Source: Eucalyptus grandis (Eukaryota > Streptophyta > Magnoliopsida > Myrtales > Myrtaceae). From it: DNA of 64,000 bases. The notes beneath the pieces are model-generated. The model made no database searches. It had not been told where the DNA came from and worked only from the letters and a program-made list of their open reading frames with translations. The DNA is taken from positions 62,579,278-62,643,277 of the forward strand of contig NC_052616.1 in NCBI RefSeq assembly GCF_016545825.1. Reading direction: 5' to 3'. Of the stretch, positions 46,430 through 59,919 are shown piece after piece. Positions within the stretch are counted from its first letter, which is position 1, and each line of letters begins with the position of its first letter. The position numbers and the translations under genes are program-made.

Positions 46430-46667
46430 GCTCTCTCTCGCCTATGGCCCTTTTGCCCCATCACCGATGGGGCGATGGCAACAATCGACAAGATCACTAG
46501 TGCTTGGGCAAGGGCGATGACCCTCTCCTAAGACTGGGTGAGCCCTTGCCTCTAGTCGGAAAGGGTCGTGGGCCCTTGCCCAGGTGCCAACGACCCGTAG
46601 ATCGTTATTGCCACCCCATCGGCGATGGGGGATGGGACGGCAGTCATAGGTAGGCAGGAGCCCTCTT
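46430..46667. repeat. GC-rich core sequence of the type found in nearby non-autonomous elements
   Basis: GC-rich block with partly palindromic pieces (GCCCCATCACCGATGGGGC and CACCCCATCGGCGATGGGG), set in AT-rich DNA. It has the same style as the GC cores at 56410-56625, 58120-58665 and 59330-59660. The open frame through it (46678-46442) has no recognisable domain and is not called as a gene. Confidence 0.45.
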
Positions 46668-48336
46668 GCCACGTACATAGTCTATGATGCAAATTATAAC
46701 TACTTCATGTCATTTTTTTATACTGATATATTTACTTTAAATTCTTATTTGAGAAAATAAAGATATTTGGAGTTCTTACACGAATTTTTGCCATAACTTA
46801 TAAAGGAATCAAAGTAAAAGAAGATGACAAGTGTTAAGACTTAGAACTTATTTGAATCAACTTTTTGCTTTTACTTTTCACTTGATCTAAATCTTGCTTT
46901 TCGTGCGCTTTAATTTGTAATTTTGATGAAAAAGGAAAAATAATTTTTATATATCGAAATAAAAAAAAAAAAAAATGTAGGAGCGGAGAAAAGTAAAAGG
47001 AAGAAAAAGGGAGCGACTCCTCGACAGCTCCTCGCCCTCTCGTTTTTCCTTTTTATTTTGTTGACTATTACCTTCTCTCTGTTTGCTCGACATTTGCTAA
47101 AACCATTCCGAGTGTTTTATACGTCGCGCCCTCGTCTGCGATTTCAGGTCATTTGTCCATGGAGGAGGAGAACGTGCCCGTGGCAGCGCTTCCTGCCGAA
47201 GAAAATGGCGTAGAGGAGGCTAGCGAGCGCCTTGACGCGCTGCAAACCGATGCCGACGACGGCAAGGATAATGGTCCTCCGCTTTCTTTTCTTGCGCTAC
47301 CAATAACCCTTCTCTTTGGAGAGCGCCTTGGCCGCGTTTTCTCTAGTTGTACTTATTGGGGATTGGTGGACATTTCCTGCCTGCTGCATCTAGATTAGGT
47401 CGTTTTCTTTTTCTTCCTTTTGGTCTGCATCGATCGTGACTTAATTTTGTTTGATTTTCCTACAGGAGAAGTCACCAAGAAGAAAAAGAAAAAGAATAAA
47501 AAGCAAGTAATACTCTTTCTACCTCATCCCCTACCCTTCCCTCCCAATGAGTGCAGTTTGAGAATTTTAAACCTGTTGTTTGGCTCTTAGGAAAAAGAAA
47601 GAAATTGCCCGAGCAGAATAATCCGCCCTCGATTCCTGTTGCTGAACTTTTTCCATCTGGGGAGTTTCCAGAGGGTGAAATTCAACAGTACAAGAATGAG
47701 TGAGTTCCTCACTTATCGCGCTTTTTATTTGTAATCGTTGTGGAGTCTATTGGTTGGATGGACTATTATATAGTTTCCTTCCTGCCCTTCTAGTGGCCAG
47801 AATCTTCTGTTAATTACTTGTTGTAGCTGCATTAAGCATGTCTAGGAGATTTCTTAAACTTACAATCGATACCAGGTGAGGTTCCGCAAGAACTTTGTAT
47901 TGTCAATTGGAAACCTTTCTTTACTTTGTTCTCTCCTGTCTATCATCGAGAGAAATTTTTCTATCACTAGAAACTAGAGTCTCAGAATGGGACTTCCAAT
48001 TGAAGTAGGAAGGTGGAGGTGACCAAAGAGCATAGTCTCGGAGTGCTGCTCAAACCAATACCTGGACCACGACTATGCTTGATTGAATTCCTGGTGACCC
48101 CCCAGAACTTTATCAGCCGTGTCCCTTGCCTATTTTTAGTCAGTCTTGGGACTCTGATTTTATCATTCTGCAAGGCCAGTCGATCTGTGTTTAACTTGGC
48201 CACCTATTCCTCTAGGAAAGAGCAAATCATCATCTTTTTGCTCTTTTAAAAGTGGTCCAAAGCTCTCTTTGTCAACAGCAAAGAGTAAGGTTTCTTAAGA
48301 AATGGTATCGCAAAGTATGAAATTCTGTGTTTGGGC

Positions 48337-48340
<4 letters not shown>

Positions 48341-48375
<35 letters not shown>
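48341..48375. repeat. (GA)n microsatellite in a MetAP2 intron
   Basis: Pure GA repeats of about 35 bp following GGGCATGA. There is no other content nearby except the retroelement remnant that begins about 240 bp downstream. Confidence 0.9.
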
Positions 48376-48380
<5 letters not shown>

Positions 48381-48616
48381 TGATGGGTTCATGTCTTTAG
48401 ATGGAGTATTTTGATGCAGCTATTATGTTTCTACTCATAGATAAATTGGCAGTCTTACATTTTTTTTTTAGAGTTTTCCTATTTCAACTTGGAGTAGAAC
48501 TGTAGAGAGTCTGTTAATATTGTTGCAACTTTGTAATAGAGTTTTTGCAATTATATACTTTGGGAGTGTGTGATGCAATGCTTCTCCTAGGTGTGCTGCG
48601 TAACAAACTCTAGGTA

Positions 48617-49370
48617 GGATGCTTAGGAAGCTTCAGGTGTGAAGCCTAAAGATTTATTCTTTGATGTCGATCTTGCTGTCCTACATCAATTATAATATCA
48701 GAGGGAAGGCTTCTACACTTTCTCCCACAAGAATGACCAACTTTGAGTTGAATTCCGAGGTTGGTGAGTTGACATCCAAGTTGGACACTATGCACAAAGA
48801 TCGTGGATGCTGTTTTAAGCAACAAACAGCAAGATTGATGAACTCTCTGAGCAAATAAAGAAGTTTATTGCCCTGGGAGTGCAACCAAGGGAGACAACTG
48901 TCAATCAAGTCCCTCCACAAGATGAAAATATTAGAGGTGTTCAAAATTTTCAAGTATTAGAGGAGTCTGAACTCAAGAAGGAAAATCTTGAGTGACATGA
49001 TGTTGTTGAATGCACAAAAGAGATAAAATATGAATGGGTCAACGATGGCTTGAAAGTTAGTGCTTCTGGTTTGGAGATTTCAGTCATGTTGCTTGTCAAA
49101 GTTCAGTGAGGGTGCACGTTGGGGAAAACAAGGAAGCACCAGTTCAAAGTGGCTCTGAAGATCAAGCAAACATAGTTGAAAATGTTGGTTTTGTGATACC
49201 ATACTAGTTTTATTACCACAAGAAGTTTGGTCGGGAGTTTTACTCAAAATATGCCCTAACTGAACTTCTTTCGACTCGAGGGACAGAACTTATTGAAGTG
49301 ATGCTTAGGAAGCTTTCTGTGTGAAACCTAAAGGTTTATTCTTTGTCGTGGGACTCATCGTCCTGCATCA
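48617..49370 (+). mobile_element. TRIM/SMART-like retroelement with 72-bp terminal direct repeats
   Basis: Two direct repeats of exactly 72 bp, 48617-48688 and 49299-49370, share GATGCTTAGGAAGCTT, GTGTGAA-CCTAAA, TTTATTCTTTG and end in CATCA. The right copy has the palindromic ends TGATGC...GCATCA, and the left copy begins GGATGC. Just after the left repeat, ATATCAGAGG (48695-48704) resembles the initiator-Met primer site. The 610-bp interior has a broken frame with LTMHKD- and LGVQPRETTVNQVPP-like stretches that may be a gag remnant. No matching 5-bp target duplication is visible. Confidence 0.5.
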
Positions 49371-50529
49371 TATTTTTGGTCCATTTTCTTTAATCTACCT
49401 TGGCACTGGGAAAGGGATTTTTTTATGTTCTTGTAGTGCTTGCTAAAAGGATGATGTTGTGGCAGTAGCCTTTCTATGTACTCTTCTTTTATAGATGCTC
49501 AAAGATGTCTTTGAACATTTTTAATCCCTTAATTTTTTTTATGAGGTGTTAACGTGACGCATTTTTTTAGTACTTACGTAGAAAATCATTTGTCAAATGT
49601 GTTATACATGGCATTCTGCGTTGCTTCTTGCTTGTTAGTAGATGTGTCATGATGGGGGCCTCAAAAATGTGAAATGATTAATATGTCGTTGTGGGCTCAA
49701 ACAAATAAAGTATAACCATCTAAAATTGACATGTCATGGTGATGACACGAGAACATGAATTGCTAGCTCTTGGAATGGTTTGCCATGGGCCTGAAGTCTG
49801 AAAGTGATGCACATCTTGATCTTTTGCATTCACCTATATAAATTCACTACTCTATTCTATGATGATTTGTTGATGGTAGAAAATATAGAGAATAACCTAT
49901 GCCATTGTCTCTGATCTTTCTATATTTCCACTGTGCCACATTACTTCTTTTTGCCCTCAAGGTTCAGTCATCAATAATATGTGTTGGCTGGGCTTTTAGC
50001 TTTTTCTTTTGATGTAATCTAAGTTTCTTTCATGATCATTTTCATGAGGAGCTCAAGTATTGACAAGATATTAACTCTTATATAATTTTATATAATTTTA
50101 ATGCGAGAGCCACTAGTCACCATCAGAAGTTCTCTTTACTTTTTCAATTCTATATGGTTATGTGAAAATACAAATGGATAGACACACAGACATGTAGAGA
50201 AAGATTTCATGCCAGTCTTCCCTCTAGCTCAATCACGTAGCTTTTCTAGGTATTGCTAACTTCTAAAATCTTATGTGCTGAAATTTCAATTCATTTATAG
50301 TAATTTATGGAGGGTGATGTCTGAAGAGAAGAGGGAATTGGAGCGCCTTCAAAAACCAATATATAATTCAGTTTGACGAGCAGCAGAGGTTCATCGACAG
50401 GTTGCAATCTCCGTCTACTTATGCTCTTATTGCTGCTCAAAATGCGTATGAGACTGTGTATGGTGAAGGGAAAAACATATCGACCGCTTTTGCTATGAAT
50501 TTTTTTATTAATTCTTGACTTTAGCTTGA

Positions 50530-51113
<584 letters not shown>

Positions 51114-51394
51114 TAGATATGAATTGAATCCATGACATATCGCACGGTTCCATCTTGCTTTTGTTGATTCATCATAGATCAAGTTTTGTTTTTACTCACT
51201 TTTCTCAGCTCTAGAAAGGAGTGTGATGGTGAGAGAGTTATTGCTGTACCTGGCTGTGTTTAAAGGATAATATTTTTATGGCATTTTTACTTCCTAATCC
51301 ATAGGAAGCATCAGGCAGAATTTCATTGCATGAGATGGATTCATCATCTCTCTTCAAGATCTAGACATGTCTATCATAACCTATGGTTTTATAG

Positions 51395-51517
<123 letters not shown>

Positions 51518-52889
51518 TAGTTAAATGCAGTTCTTCCATTGCCATGAATGATGTGTGTTAATTTGGTTGGCTTGTTAGTGTATCCAGAGGAGTTGATTTG
51601 TGTGATGTTAACTCCATTGTACTTTGGTCTTCTCTGGCAGCTAAGATGTTTTTGCAATGGTTTATCCTTGTAACTCTTCTTTTTTGGTTTGTTTAGGTTT
51701 AACAGTATGTGCTTCTGTCAATATATGAAGCACCACTATATCACTAATTCTCCCTTTGCTTTGGTTGGTGCATTATTTAAGAATGTTATGGCAGACATTA
51801 ATTAGGAAAACTGGAAAGTAACAAAGTGGTTTACTTTGCTAGGCTAATTACAACTACACTTTTCTAAGCATAACTGGTGTTATGTCCACTGAGGGACTCT
51901 TAGGCATCGTTTACATAGTTAATTGGTCAACTTCTGCTCATGTATGTGGGGAATTGTAAAAAATTGCAATTGAGTTTAAAGTTGAATATAGTGAGATCAT
52001 TGTAGAATTGCTTGTTATGACGCCGAAATTATTGAACTAGTGGAATTGGACCCCTAATTCGTTGCTCATGGTGGTCCTATGTCACTGTTTTGGTGCATAT
52101 GTTCCTCTAAGGTGTGAGTTTGGCATTATTTGATTTCGTTTTCATCCTATCTTGTGGAATATATTGACAAATACACTGATAAAGCTTTATGTTATATTTC
52201 CAAGTATGCCATATAAAGCCAGTTATGGTCTTCTCATTTCTGCAGTTCCTTAAAGTGACTTCTGTTTTTGTCATGCAAGAATTCTTATTATGAGGATCTG
52301 AACTCCATTTCTTGTTTTTTTTTGATCCGCTGGAGCTCATTCTTACTCTTCTTTTCTTGTCCTGCTTCTCTAGAGACATCTTTGCCTTAATTGCACTTAT
52401 TCCTTTTGCTTATTCTGATGCCTTGCCCACATTAGTTCCTCTTAAGTATGTGGTCATTGCAGTTTAAGAAATTATTTGTTGATTGTAAGTGCAATTCCAA
52501 TTATACATGTCTGCACTTCATTAAATTCTCTTAATGCCATGGATGTAATCTCTATGGACCCTTCAATTCTCAAAACTGACTGAAGTGTGAAATTTCTCGA
52601 TCATCTATATGATTTGATAGCTAATATTGATGCTTCATCCCACCTTTCTTTTTACTCTGTACATTTTTCATTTTCAAATCACTTTAGTAGACTTTGTAAA
52701 GTCGGTTTTCATAGTTGCCTTGATGTCTCATCACTAAAAGCATTTTTCTCAAGGCTTTTGCTTCTGCTCTGTATATTATTCGATTTTGATCTAACTTGTT
52801 GCCTTGGCATTAGCACAGGAACTTAATTTTAAGATTTAAGTTATAGACTTAGGAACAAATACTTTCCTAATGTTTGGATTATTGCATGA

Positions 52890-53060
<171 letters not shown>

Positions 53061-53107
53061 TAATGTTGGTTTATTATAAGTTTGTGTCAATGTTCTGTTA
53101 GGGGTAA

Positions 53108-53353
<246 letters not shown>

Positions 53354-53445
53354 TAATTTGTTTTTTATTGAGTTTTTAGATGACATACCATTGGGCCAAT
53401 TTCTTACATGCCCTTCACTAGACAAGATGATGCACTGGTGTATAA

Positions 53446-53577
<132 letters not shown>

Positions 53578-54670
53578 TGATCTTCTGTATGTAACATGTC
53601 AGTGAATACCAAGAAGATAAAAAAGATTACATGTTAGCAAGATACCGTTTGGCATTTACTTTGATTTTGGGGTGTTGGATTTGTGTTTGTTTCCTGCATC
53701 TCGTCTGAAAAAGATATTAAATGGTTCAAGATATATGATGATTCTTCTTCTGGAGTTGCTTCAGTGTTGGTTCTGTTGAACTGTTTGAGACATATTATGA
53801 GGTAGGGTAGTGGTAGAAAATTTGCTTAGAAGCAAGTTGTGCAGACTGTAACTTGCTTTAATAATTTACGATGTGGGGTGGACAGTGTTTACGGACATAA
53901 CTGGGCTGGCATCCCTTTATGTAAATACCAGATTCTTACCAATTGACATCCTTGGCTTGTAGCAGGGGATAAACATGTTCGACCTTGTTCTTAGCATTTT
54001 TTGAAACTTGAGGAAGCTTTGGGAATTTAGGGCTGCAGTTTAGTTCGTTAAAATTCTCTTGAAGTTTTTCTACAACTATCTTGGCAAACTTGCACATGAG
54101 GCCATTGCACACGTAACCCTGCAGGCGGGAAATAAAATGAACTTACGAATGGTGAGAAGTTCACATGTACCATTTGACCATAAAGCTTTCTATCTGATGG
54201 TGAGAAGTTCAATCACTGGGTTGCATTGGTTAAATCTTTAACTTGAGCTGAACGACAGTACAATGACACCCCTAATGCTAAGGGCCTTGGATAATAGTGC
54301 AAGAATGCACTGATCCTCGCTGAACTTCGCCAAGTTAGTTGGGTGTTTCATATAGCTGTTACTTCACTCGTGAATTTCACTGCAATGAATCTACATGTAC
54401 TAACTGAAATCTAATTGGTAATTCACTATCCTCTTGCTTGCTTGGTGAAGATTTTATTCAATAAAAGGGATAATTTGTTCGGATCAATATGAGAGTCCAG
54501 CCTATTATTGGAATCCATTTTGTATATTTATATTTCAGAGGAAGTGATTGATCTTATTGCTACTCTACGCTTGAGAGCATAAGTGCAACTTTTTTTAAAT
54601 GCAACATTTAAAGCTGATATAAATGTCAGAATAAGTGTCGTTGTACATACATTACTGTTAGATGTAAAAG

Positions 54671-54808
54671 AAAAGCCAACAAAAAGGAAAAGGCAAATAT
54701 CAAATTGCCAAAACAAAAACAAATTATCTATGACACCAGAAAAGCCAACAAAAAGGAAAAGGCAAATATGGAATTGCCAAAACAAAAACAAATTATCTAT
54801 GACACCAA
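54671..54808. repeat. Tandem duplication, 69-bp unit, 2 copies
   Basis: The unit AAAAGCCAACAAAAAGGAAA...TTATCTATGACACCAG occurs twice with two base differences (CAAATTGCC in copy 1, GGAATTGCC in copy 2). It keeps one frame open (residues KPTKRKRQI repeated), but nothing else supports a gene. Confidence 0.95.
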
Positions 54809-55156
54809 AAATTGCAAAGTCACTTTTCGATAGTTTTTTATTTTATTTTATTTATTTATGATTTTTTTTTTATGATGGGTGGTGGAACAGCAAACATTTT
54901 GGTCAATAAAATCATTTTTACACGTAAAAAATAATTTACTAGAATTCAATTTAATTTCAGAAACTACAAGACACTAGTATTTTCATTTCAAAGTGCTTCA
55001 ACATGCCAAAATTAGACCAACACTTTTCACGAAAAACAACATAAATATTAACTTTCCATCAACTGAGAGCAACAAAATCCCAAGTATGCTGTGTTTACCA
55101 CAAATTCTTAATATTCCAAAATTACCGGGATTAATAATTCCAAAATTTCACAAAGC

Positions 55157-55225
55157 TTTGCTGCAGTAGGTGTTGTGGCTAGAGATGCTGAAAGTTCAGC
55201 TTGCAGGATGCCAGAGGCTCAATGA
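55157..55225 (+). pseudogene. Short RNase H-like retroelement scrap
   Basis: The frame reads FAAVGVVARDAESSAC before a stop at 55223. This resembles the A(A/V)GVVARD start of the RNase H-like domain common in plant non-LTR elements and related genes. It is only 22 residues, so this is a weak call. Confidence 0.3.
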
Positions 55226-56109
55226 TCCAAGCTGGGTCGATGCTTGCGAAGCAGAAAGGTTGGGCTAAAGGGCACATAGGGATGGTTGCTCAAGTTGTTT
55301 CTACTGACATGATCAATTTCCCCTAGTGCTGCAACTGGGAGCATAAAAAATGTGCTATCAACCCCATTGGAGCATAAAAAATGTGCTGTCAGCCCCCAAA
55401 CGCCGGTGAGGGCTCGCCGTGGTGTTGGTGTCGGTTCGGTGAAGATGGTATAAAATGAGGAAGAAGCGTGGGGCAAGGGTAGAGGAGAAGAAGTCCAGAA
55501 GAGAAAAAGAGCAAAGTAAAAAAAAAAAAAAATAGAACAAGAAAGAAAAAGAAAAATTATTTAATAAAAAAAGTATTTTTTTTAAAAAGGAAAAGAAGAA
55601 AAAAAAAAAAAGGTTTTAATCGATCGGGTGTGGTTGGGACGAGCGGCTTCAGGACTGTTCATCTCTGATCATCCCCGAGCGTTCAACCCTCCCCATTTGG
55701 AGGAGAGTTCTGAACTCCACCAGCACTAGCCGACAAGGCGGGCCTTTTGGGCTTTTGGTCTTCGTCGTCTTCTTCTTCTTCTAATAAAGTAAAGATCATT
55801 ATTAGGCAGATGATGTAACTAAAACCATAATCAGTCTAAAAAATTTACCAACAACGTGTGGATTTAACTATTTAAGTGTCTTGACCTTCCCCCAAAATTT
55901 ACTAACACGCCAGACGCTGGAAAACCTTTATTTTATTTTTTTTTAATTTGCATTTCTAAGTTAACATTTGGGAGAGAATAACCACAATACACATTAATCC
56001 ACTTTGCACGATCAAGCAATAAAGAAAAACAGAAAAACGGAAGAAGATATTGTGTGGACCAAACATGTAAAGTTGATGGGTCCCTCCCAAATTTCAATGG
56101 GCTAACTTA

Positions 56110-56872
56110 GGATGTATTTGGTAATGTTTATATTAAAAAATTATTCCATGGAACAGAAATAAATAAAAAAATATTTATGTTGGGGAACAATTTTTGAACA
56201 GGAGAACGCGTTTGGTAAACTTGTATAATTTATGTTCCTGGAATAGAAAAAGAACACAAACACGTTTGGTAAACTTATATAATTTTTTTGTTTCTTTTAA
56301 TTTTTTAATTTTTTAATTTTATTTCATTTTTTCTTTTAATTTTTTAATATTTTTACTTAATTTTTAATTTTTAATTTTTAATTTTTAATTTTTCCTTTTT
56401 CTTCCTTTTGGCCGATCACCGGCCTCAACCATGGTTGGCGACCAGCCGACAAGGGCCGACGGCCTTGCCCACCACGGCAAGGTTTGCCGGCCTCGGGCGA
56501 GGCCGAGCCTCGCCGGTGGCTAGGCGAGGTCGGCCTCGCCTGTGGGCCGGCGACACTCCAGCGAGGTTGCTAGCCCTCAATGGCCGATCGCCGACTATGG
56601 CCGAGGCCGGCGATCGGCCAAAGAAAAAGAAGAAAAAAGAAAAAGAAAAGAAAGAGGAAAAAAATAGAAGAGAGAAAATTTGTTTTTCAGAAGTGTTCCA
56701 AAAACAAAAAACAAGTTTTTTTTTGTTTCTTATTTTGTTCCAAATTTTTTCCTAGAAACAAAAAATAGATTTGAAACAAAAACCCAAACAAACGCATTTT
56801 CATTCTTTTTTTGTTCCTTGAAATAGAAATTGTGTTCATAAACACACACCAGGAACACAAACAAACAGCCCC
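56110..56872. mobile_element. Probable Harbinger-type element with GC-rich core, 763 bp
   Basis: Flanked by TTA (56107-56109 and 56873-56875). The ends are GGATGTATTTGGTAATG on the left and, reversed, GGGGCTGTTTGTTTGTG on the right, an imperfect inverted repeat of the GTTTGG type. AT-rich arms surround a GC-rich core (about 56410-56625) built of GGCCGAGGCCGGCGA-like phrases. A phrase near CGTTTGGTAAACTTGTATAATTT is repeated at about 56209 and 56262. Open frames in the core are not genes. Confidence 0.5.
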
Positions 56873-57130
56873 TTAATTGCGGGGTGCGGTTTGCTCGTTT
56901 GGCAAGTGAAAGAGAAACACAATTGAGTGCATTTTGTGTGTCAATGTGATAAACAAGAAAACCCTTGAGAATGTGACATGTGTCATGTGAGGACCCAAAT
57001 TGCCAGACCAAATTTTGAACTAAACGTCTTCTCTCTTTCTCTCTCTCCTCTCACCCGACTCTTTCTCTCTTTGCCGCTCCCTCCCTTTTCTGCTGAGCCC
57101 TCGTCCGACTGATGAACCACCACTTCCCTC

Positions 57131-57364
57131 TACCTCATTGGCAAGAACATCTCCGACTACATCCCCTCCAAGCTTGAACTCCTTGCCTTGCTCAAACAGC
57201 TCAACCTTGCCGGCAACGACTTTTCCATGCCCATCTGCTCCTACGTCTTCAATGCGACATCACTCGTCTCTCTCAACCTTTCCCAACACTCGCTCTCTGG
57301 TCCGATCGCAACCCAGACAAGAACCTTTGCAACCTCGCCCACTTGGACTTGTTTCGACAATTAG
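57131..57364 (+). pseudogene. Fragment of an LRR receptor-like kinase (LRR part)
   Basis: The frame reads GKNISDYIPSKLELLALLKQ, then LNLAGNDFSMPI, then FNATSLVSLNLSQHSLSGPI, matching the N-terminal leucine-rich repeats of plant LRR kinases of the ZAR1/PXC type. After GPIATQ one base is missing relative to the family. In the +1 frame KNLCNLAHLDL continues the repeat. A shorter paralogous piece at about 32590-32685 keeps that join in frame (TQIKNLYGLAYLN). No signal peptide, membrane segment or kinase domain follows, so this is a captured or leftover fragment inside a duplicated block. Confidence 0.8.
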
Positions 57365-57740
57365 TGTTCCGTTATTCTAAATATTTTATGGATCGCAAGG
57401 AGAAAACATAGCAACGGTTATTTCGATATTCTTAGAGTGTCTCTAATTTATGAGATTCGATTTTTCCATCAAGAAGTTTTTGGTAATCAAGTGCATGGAA
57501 TAAACAGACATGATCCAATAGAGTAAGATTTAAAGGGAATGTTAACTTTATTAGATAGTTATTTCAATTTGTCACGATTTTGCGGATATTAACGGATAAA
57601 AGAATGAAATTGTGAATGTTTGATTGAGGGTTTTTAGTGTCCCATGCCAAAGAATCGTCTCTCTTGTGTCGGGGCCTTAGCGGTAACTTGGTCGAATCAA
57701 TTAAGTATTGCAAGAAGCCCAAAAACTCTAATTTGTACAC

Positions 57741-58859
57741 TAGAGGTGGTAAATGGGTGGGTCGGGTCGAAAATGGGTCGACCCATTAACCCGTTTTGAC
57801 CCATATTTTTGTAGTGTAAATCTAATGACTTATACTCGACCCAACCCATACCCGACCCATACCCGACCCAACCCGTATTGCTAAAACCTACTTATTGTTA
57901 AAATATTTTTATGCAATACAATTTTTTAACAATTTTATTGCAATATAAATTTAATGGAAAATTTTTATAATTCTTTTTAAAATATTTTTAAAAAATCGAA
58001 TTTTTAATTTTTTTTAATTTTTTTAATTTTAAAAATATAATTTTTATATTTTTTATTTTTTAAAATATCATTTTTAATTTTTAATAATTATTTTTTTGTT
58101 TTTCTTTCTCTCTTTTTTTCTTCTTCTTCGGCCGCCGCCGCCACGACGACGGTTGGCGATCGACCACAGGCAAGATGGAGCTCGCCGGCATTGGGTAAGG
58201 CTCGATCTCGCCAATCCGGCGAGGCCAAGGCCTCGCCGACGCTGGCGAGCTCGAGCCTCGCTCGACGCCGGCAAGGCTGAACCACGCCGGATCCAGGGCG
58301 AGGCCGAGCCATGCCGGATCCGGCGAGGCTCGAGCTTGCGGCGTCGAGCGAGGCTCGATCTCACCGATCCGGGCGAGGCCGAGGCCCCGCTCGACGCCGG
58401 CGAGCTTGAGCCTCGCGTCGTCGCAAAGAAGGCCAAGCCTCGCCAAATCCGACAAGTCTTGAGCCTCGCCAATTGTCGGCAAGGCCAAGCCTTGCTTTGG
58501 ATCCGGCGAGGCCGAGGCCTCGCCCGACGCCGGCGAGCCGCGCGGCGGGCGGTGGAGGCAAGCCGTGGTGGCGAGTGGCAAAGGTGGCTCGGAGGCGAGC
58601 GGTAGAGGTGGCTCGGAGGCGAGCGGCAGAGGACGAAGCTTGAAGGGCCGTGTCGCCGAGGATTTTCATGTTTTTTTTTTAGGTTTTAAAATGGGTCGAA
58701 AATGAGTCGAACGCGTGACCCATTTTCGACCCATATAAAACTGAATTTAAAATGGGTCGAATGTGGGTCATGGCCCATTACAACTTCATAACCCACATTC
58801 GACCCATTTGTGAAAAATATGGGTGCAAAATGGGTCCATGACCCATTTTGCCACCTCTA
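57741..58859. mobile_element. hAT-type non-autonomous element, 1,119 bp, 8-bp target duplication
   Basis: Inverted ends TAGAGGTGGTAAATGGGT on the left and, reversed, TAGAGGTGGCAAAATGGGT on the right. An exact 8-bp duplication TTGTACAC lies at 57733-57740 and 58860-58867. Subterminal regions repeat GGGTCGA and GACCCAT phrases many times. The centre (about 58120-58665) is a GC-rich block of GGCGAGGCC/GAGGCTCG phrases. The paralogous site at about 33045-33055 lacks the element, which confirms the insertion. There is no transposase. Confidence 0.88.
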
Positions 58860-59056
58860 TTGTACACACATAGATTTCTAAGTTGATATTTACAATAACA
58901 ACCACCATACACATTAATCCTCTGAATTCAAGAACAATTTCAACCAAAAAAAAAAAAATAAAGAAGAATATAAGAAAAATAATAATAACAAAGAATAAAT
59001 GATTTTAGTATAAAATGTTATTTAGATATAAAGAAGAATGCACTTGAGGCTGCTTA

Positions 59057-59919
59057 GGGCACGTTTGGCAACCGACAAAATAGTGAAATTTTTTATTCTT
59101 TTGTCCCAGTGAGTAGATTTGGAACAAAAATTCGTTTGGTAAAATTTTTATTTTCAGGAACAAATTTCTATTTTTTTGTTCTTGGAAATAGATTTGGAAT
59201 AGAATCGAGAAGTAGAAAAAAGTTGATATTTTGTTATCGGGAACAATTCTAGAATTAAGTCAACCTATTTTTCTCTTTTCTCTTATTTCTTCTTGTTTTT
59301 CTTCCTCTCTCTTCTTCTTCAACTACTCGCGCCGTCGGTTGCCGACGACCAATTGGGTGAGATCCGACGAGCTCACTAGACGCTTGTTAGGCTAGGGCAA
59401 GGTCCGGCAAGGCTTGGCGAGCTCATTGGTGCCCAAGCGGGCCTCGCCCGGGCCTCCCCGGCCATTGACGAGCCTTGCCTAGCCGACCTCGCCTAGATCT
59501 AGCGAGGCTGAGCTTGCCTAGCCAAGGCTCAGCCGAGCCTCGCCCAATCGGGTTGGCGAGGCTCGGCCGATGAAGCGCGGCCTCGCCAAGGGCTAGCAAT
59601 GCTCCGATGAGGTCACGGCCCTTGTCCGGCCGATTGCTGGTCATCCCAAAGCCAACGATCGGTAGACCTTGAAGAAAAAGAAAAAGAGAAAGAAAAGAAA
59701 AGAAGAAAAATAATAATAAAAGTATTAAAAGTATTAAAGTATTATTTAAAAAATGATTTGGATTATAAATTTTCAGAACGATACCAAACACAATTCTATT
59801 ACGGGACTCAAAATATTATATAGTTACCAAACGCCTTAAAATGTTTATAAATTATTCCCGGTAACATAATAAAAAAATCATTTATGATAAAAAATTGTTT
59901 CCGAGAACAAAACGCGCTC
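59057..59919. mobile_element. Harbinger-type element with GC-rich core, 863 bp
   Basis: Target duplication TTA at 59054-59056 and 59920-59922. The ends are GGGCACGTTTGGCAACC and, reversed, GAGCGCGTTTTGTTCTC. Interior arms are AT-rich with GGAACAAATT-type phrases, and the centre (about 59330-59660) is a GC-rich block of CTCGCC/GGCGAG phrases. No transposase. The frame at 59791-59423 runs through the core and is not a gene. Confidence 0.6.

Larger units (their letters stand above)
53590..56100. other. Intergenic region downstream of MetAP2
   Basis: Mostly AT-rich DNA without a supported gene. It contains the 69-bp duplication and the RNase H-like scrap listed separately. A GC-rich patch at 55390-55450 and low-complexity A/T tracts at 55515-55615 were also seen. 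Confidence 0.5.

Noticed and set aside
58074..58669. Several overlapping frames of 74-169 codons on both strands
   Set aside because: They are products of the GC-rich core of the hAT element, where stop codons are rare. No domain is recognisable.
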